Part shown: piece by piece, positions 59,049 through 64,000 of the stretch
How positions within the stretch are numbered: position 1 is the stretch's first letter
Layout: the number at the start of each line of letters is the position of its first letter
NCBI GenBank assembly: GCA_036245805.1
Contig: BTRK01000002.1
Coordinates: forward strand, 15,617,067-15,681,066
Length of the DNA stretch: 64,000 bases
Direction of reading: 5' to 3'
Source: Pristionchus mayeri
Taxonomy: Eukaryota; Nematoda; Chromadorea; Rhabditida; Neodiplogasteridae
Program-made: the position numbers and the translations under genes
The notes under the pieces: model-generated
Database searches by the model: none
What the model was told of the DNA's origin: nothing
Seen by the model: the letters and a program-made list of their open reading frames with translations, nothing else

Positions 59049-61166
59049 CGCTCGATTAAGGATGACTTGAAGTATCAGCCGTAGTATCTTATAAATGCAG
59101 CCGCTCACTAAGATTACTGGTCTTCATATGCTTATTGTTCGAATAGATTTTTATTACCAGATGCCTGAAATGGAATAACACGAGGTTTTTGTATGTGATC
59201 TTTTACTTTTTGTAGTTGTTATTGGCATGCAGCCACAATATTTAGTGTACTTTCCTGATCTTATAGAAGCTTGCAAATGGAAAGTCTGATGACTATTCAA
59301 GAAAGCTCGAGAAAGCTCGAGGCGCATCTTGAGTACCGTGAATCTTTTTAGAGATAGTATGTTTACATATGTGTGTGGGCGTCTGTGTTGGATTCGAGGT
59401 ATGATCGATCACCATGCAAGAATTCAGATGGTGCTTATTATGAAAAACACGATTTTCGTCTCGCCATCTATTTTCAACAGTGTTGAGGTTGTTCTCGGAG
59501 ATCGGCAAAAAGAGCACCAAACCATCTGCTCGTCTTCATTCTCGGTTCCCAGGTGCTGTTCGAAATTGGTCAGTAACCAGAAAACTGAATAATATGCATT
59601 ATTCTGCACTTTCGCTGGTCTTATCAAGCATCTTTTTTGAATCACACTTTGAAAGTTTGCGTCCTGATTAACGCTATTCGTCATCTCAAGAATATCAAAC
59701 AACTTTTGCTCGGCCTGTGCGAACTGTGGTTTTCCCGAAAACAAAATTCTAATGTAATGAGCTTTTCTGGTAGCTTGTAAATGGAGATGTATTAGTAAAT
59801 GAGTAGCCGAAAGTTCAGGATCAGAACAGCGTCGAGATTCATCAAAACTAAATATAATATGGGCTATTCAGTAGGTGTGCGTGCGCATTGTATGGAAAAT
59901 ATTGATGCTTGCTGAACCAGCCTATTTATGGTGTAGATGCCAACCTCTCCGCTCTACTACAGTCTTCACAATTTAAAAATAGAGACTATATTCATGAGAT
60001 TGCAATTCCATTTTTATTTTCTAAAGCCTAAAGCGAAAACAGGAACGTGGACTAATATAAACCATTTGTAAGGGATACGGCGTTTATGTGCATCGTTAAC
60101 ATCCGAGATTAGGGTGAGTGAGGGAGATATTTGCCGGACGCTGGTTGGTGATCAAGGAATAGATGTGAGCGATTTGTATCATTGGCAAGTAGGACCGCGT
60201 CGGTACACGTTACAATATTGTACTGGATTGCGCCTCTCTTCAATGCTCTGCATCACTCGACAGTTTGATTGCTGTTAAATCGACGGATATGTATCGCTTT
60301 CTGAATTCCCGGTTAAACTGGGCTTAATTATGATAGTCAGGGTCGAAGTCCACCTTCTCTTCAAAACGTGAAACATTTCATAAGATTAAAATTAGCGCTG
60401 GCAGATAAGAACTGATCGTGTGATGAAACCTGGTGAGAAAGAAGGCGAATGGAATGCAACTTTCTGAGATATAGACTGGAATTCACGTGGTAAACACATT
60501 TTATTGGAATGCTGAGCACTATCAGCTCCAATCCAAGCATCACTGATCGACTCGCATCATTTTTTTCTTCAGACTACACCTTCACTACATGCACGTCAAC
60601 AGTAAATGGAGACGTGCATACATACCACTTGACTCTGATAATCTGGATATTATGCAATCACCGACCATGCGCGCTTCCAAAAATGATGATAATATTCATC
60701 TAACAATTTTGCAACAAATTTTATTGTCAACTAATTTAGAAGAAATGGGATCCTCCTCACATTCTGTATTTATTTCCGCCCTCAAATTGTTTTTTTTCTT
60801 TTCCTCAAACTGGTTAGGGGCCTATCAGTAACCAAGCAATGAAGACTGTCGGTACAAATGTACTCATTTTTGTGGCTCTCTTTGTTTCCCACTTCTCTTC
60901 CTATCACAATCTCGACTAAAGGTCCGGTGTAGGATGCTCATCAGCCCATTCTTCATGTGCCACGTCAATGAATAAGATCACGATCGAAATCATTGAAACA
61001 TCTTTCTAACTATCGCATAATATACCCTTGCCGTGCACGGAGAACGATTACGAATCTGATTGTTCACGCGCGCTTTGATCGAATAGCGAGTGAAATTTCT
61101 TATCTGAGTCTGACCTCTTTAGTTGACCTTCGTCTATCATCTATCGCTCATCTCTTGTTTCAGGAT
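59049..61166. other. Srh - NHR spacer (right arm)
   Basis: Mirror of 47217-49334; no gene supported. The conserved NHR upstream block is at 60913-60925. Confidence 0.5.
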
Positions 61167-61533
61167 ATGGGAAAGCGGAAAATCGTTGAGGTAAGATCTC
61201 AATCAATTAAACTTTTTAAAATATAATCATTATTATTTCAAAACATTTTAGAGAGAGCGTCAGATGGCACCATCAACGTGCGTAGGATGTGGAGCCGCGG
61301 CTAACGGATACCATTACGGGGTTGGATTCACTAATTCTTTTCTAAATTTACAGTACATCAACTCATATTCATTCTGATTTGAGAATATGCTAATGTGTTG
61401 ATCTCAAATATCGAAGAACCCTGGAATTCGCAGGCTCCTTCATGCAGTGCGTGCAAAACGTTCTTCAGGCGTGTTGTGATGGAAGCAAGGGAACACTCGG
61501 GCTGCTTGAATAAAGGCGCCTGTCACAGAACTC
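61167..61533 (+). pseudogene. Truncated inverted copy of NHR 3 (exons 1-3 only)
   Basis: Exons 61167-61190 (MGKRKIVE), 61252-61320 (CVGCGAAANGYHYG) and 61434-61533 (CSACKTFFRRVVMEAREHSG, ending with a GTGAG donor). The copy ends 251 bp later at the duplication boundary inside intron 3. The exon completing the second zinc finger and the whole LBD are absent on this side. If transcribed, the product would have one full and one partial zinc finger, so I expect no normal DNA binding. Confidence 0.85.
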
Positions 61534-61953
61534 GTGAGTAAACTGTAATTCTTCCATGTATTATTGTAGTAACTATAGTAATCTATGCTTGTGCATCAAT
61601 CATCCTGCATTCATCATGTGATTCAATATGACGTCGTACTACATGCGATCCCAATAATCATTGATAACATGGAACTCCGATTCACGGATCAACCAGCTCA
61701 ATTTCTACTGATGTGACAGTTCGAAACATGCCTGCAAAAATTAGAACATTATGAACGATTTTGGGCACGTTTCTGGCACAATCGCGCACACAGATTGCGT
61801 GTATGAGCAGCACAATTTAAGCGTGACTTTATCAAAACTTTGAATGCACACCTATTATTGGCAACATACTTTCGCTGATGCAATAAGTGTTGTTGATTCA
61901 GAGTATGTTTATTTTACCATGTTCCTTTTGTTACGTTTTTTTGTAAACATGAA

Positions 61954-63729
61954 TTATGCTGCGAATCGTCTATGGAGCTCTGACTGCAACTTTAAGATAT
62001 AATAAGATATTTCTGATACAGCCGTTGAGATTGTTCTCGATCGTCCTTTGCAGAAGAACGACAGTATGTATTCTCTGTAAGAAGTAATTCACAAAAGTAA
62101 CACGAGTGAAAAGTACCTGTAAATTCTCACTCCGATAATTGTAATCATCGCATCGACAAAGGGATACATCGTGAAGGCAAGCGAGACCTGTGATTTCAAG
62201 ATATATACCAAAGGCCGTAAATGTCATAGGAGCTGAGGCAACACTACGAGCCAGAAGAAAATCGGTGCGTGAATTATCAATGCACATGGAAGATATACGA
62301 AGAGGAAAGGGATCACCATCTAAATTGCATAAACATTGCCCATAATTTCGTTTGGAAAAATCATTAGTTTTACTGCAGAAAACGGGACAACTCGGGCAAT
62401 TATTAAACTAGCTCAGAACATCAAACAACGATGTTCGAGTATATGCAATATGAGCGTTCATACGTTAGTATATGTAATATGAGCGTGTAATACGACCTGT
62501 AATATGAGCGTTCTGAACAATTGCCTCTGCAAGCGTTGCGTGTAGCGACTATTTTCCGCCGAAGACTTCCTAAAATTTACATTATAAATATGTAAGCGTG
62601 TGTGGAGTTTTATACTCTCACTTCAGCAATTGAGAGATCATGAATGAGGACGTAACAATAATCGACGCCCAAAAAGTCATAATGCAATCAAGGCCGATTG
62701 TTCCCACAAAAACGTTCGGCCTCAGACCTTGATCATCCTAAAACACTAACGCATATTTTTCCACGGGAGTCTTTCAAATTACATACGTACATATATAAAA
62801 AAATAACTAACGTAATACAGCGCTCCCGTTAGTTGATAGATTCCAGGAAAATTAGCATCAAGAAATGGCTGAACATATGATTGCAATTCTTTGTAGGGGA
62901 CATAAATAATATAGCAATTAGAGAACCTCAAAACATAATTTTGTTTTTTACAAATATTTGATGATTACCATATTATCTGTTGAAGAAGCGCAGTAGACAA
63001 TAGTATGACTGAGGAGTTTAGTGCGGTGTAATATTGAAGACGTGCCGGCCTGTGGAGGAATCTTTGCTAACTCAACTTAATATTACACAAACCATTTCAA
63101 AGCAATCAATCGATAAATGAAAAGATTCGCCAGAATGGGCATCGCTTGTGAATGTGCAGCAGCGAAAAGGCATACACCGAACTCAAATGTGGTTATAATT
63201 GTGATTTCGGTTTCGAAATTACCCTGGACTTCAGAAATCCTTGAGTAAACATTATGAAGGAGCGTCCATATGTGGTGATAACCTGAATGAAAGCTGTCAG
63301 TGTATGGTAATAGTAGCTCGAATATAATCGTGCATTTCCAATGAGGAATGGATTTCAATAAGGCGATCATCACTATTATTCGAAGTGACACGAAAGGCTT
63401 TCAGTTAATCTCTGACCCTTCATTAAAAATGAAGTATATCGTTTACCGGGAGAGTCAGAACGTGGATCAAGGGAAAGTAAAGGTCATTGATAGCAAATGC
63501 CAGAAGGAGATATCGATATCCACCAAGGTCCTGATAAGTGGATAAAGAAAGTTTCAAAACTGAGAGATCACCTTCGATTTACGGATGATGACCCAAACGA
63601 GAAGAAGATTGGCAAGGAATGAGAGAACTTGAACCGAGATGAATACATTTTGACGAAAACGAACTCACCAATATTCACAAACTCGATGATCGCCAACACA
63701 TTGTATAGAAGCTGTTGTTCCTTCGACAT
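61954..63729 (-). CDS. Str-type chemoreceptor GPCR, array copy 5
   Basis: Start at 63729 (MSKEQQLLYNVLAIIEFVNI), stop TAA at 61954. Exons match the 12-exon Str design: FGVCLFAAAHSQAMPILANL near 63160, NCYIIYVPYKELQSYVQPF near 62900, LRPNVFVGTIGLDCIMTFWA near 62690, LQRQLFRTLILQ near 62520, MVIPFLFVYLPCALIIHAPI near 62280, LAFTMYPFVDAMITIIGVRI near 62150 and a last exon EYILSFFCKGRSRTISTAVS. Exons checked are open. It is clearly more diverged from copies 3/4 than those are from each other. Its start is 10,541 bp from that of copy 4, close to the array period although the inverted right arm lies between them. Confidence 0.75.
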
Positions 63730-64000
63730 CACTGAAGCGTATGAATGCACCTAGATATAACTTCACGGTATCTGCTCCTTATGTAGGTAGGGATGTTTCG
63801 ATCCCTGAATAGCGTAGCACACATTCCCACCATTATTTTCATGTTTCTATAACATTACGCCAAAATTGCTGATCAAATTTATAGTATTCTACGAATACTG
63901 ATCAAATGGGAAGACAGCATCTACCAAGAAATATACCACGAAGGAACGGGAAGTTCGCAATGGCGTACGATGGTGATGAATTTTTGGAAAGTACTCAGGT
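63730..64000. other. Upstream of Str copy 5
   Basis: No gene seen to the window edge. CACACATTCCCACCATTATT near 63818 resembles the conserved Str upstream block in degraded form. Confidence 0.35.

Larger units (their letters stand above)
54236..61784 (-). repeat. Giant inverted duplication, right arm
   Basis: Reverse complement of 46599-54147. Beyond 61784 the sequence is no longer NHR intron but resembles the spacer just 3' of the Srh gene (compare 61875-61905 with 50878-50908), so the right arm ends where an Srh gene of the next unit would be expected to end. Confidence 0.97.

Noticed and set aside
1..64000. CRISPR arrays, rRNA genes, bacterial-type operons
   Set aside because: No spaced direct repeats, no rRNA core motifs and no ribosome-binding context; gene structure is clearly eukaryotic.

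Overview
This window reads as nuclear DNA of a free-living nematode, most like a rhabditine/diplogastrid (Pristionchus-like). The genus is inferred from gene content, not shown by a marker gene. The genes have many small exons with GT-AG introns, often 45-100 bp. The families are nematode expansions: Str-, Srh-, Sre- and Srt-type chemoreceptor GPCRs, supplementary nuclear hormone receptors (NHRs), F-box-like proteins and a secreted CUB-like/vWA/C-type-lectin protein. Most short ORFs are fragments of single exons or shadows, so genes were rebuilt from splice sites and comparison of paralogues within the window. Exon edges are by eye; start codons and the weaker exons are provisional.

Layout. 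(1) 1-7.5 kb: a foldback repeat, two tandem F-box-like paralogues on the minus strand (the 3'-most copy frameshifted), and two deleted mariner-like elements. (2) 7.5-13.7 kb: a decayed secreted-lectin gene split by two long foldback elements. (3) 14.1-17.9 kb: an Srt-like GPCR whose first intron holds a third mariner-like element. (4) 19.1-63.7 kb: an array of tandem units of about 10 kb. The full unit is a Str-type GPCR (minus), an NHR (minus) and an Srh-type GPCR (plus); in the first unit an Sre gene takes the Srh place. Start codons of the Str genes lie at 23337, 33243, 43246, 53188 and 63729. An RT-less LTR retrotransposon with a 5-bp target duplication sits in the last intron of the first Str gene.

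The most striking structure is a giant inverted duplication. Bases 46599-54147 are repeated in reverse complement at 54236-61784: two 7,549-bp arms around an 88-bp spacer. Every ORF in one arm is identical in the other. It yields two head-to-head, apparently intact copies of a Str-type receptor, two copies of an Srh-type receptor, and a truncated copy of the NHR carrying only exons 1-3. It occupies the place where the next NHR-Srh pair of the array would be expected, so it looks like an inverted replacement of a unit, or an assembly fold-back error that must be excluded.

Decay is common in the array: a premature stop in NHR 2, an early stop removing the end of NHR 3, a 2-base deletion in the third Str gene, and replacement of an Srh exon by a dispersed repeat. 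The genes point to chemosensation and ligand-regulated transcription. No operon-like cooperation is visible beyond co-duplication of a receptor/NHR cassette.
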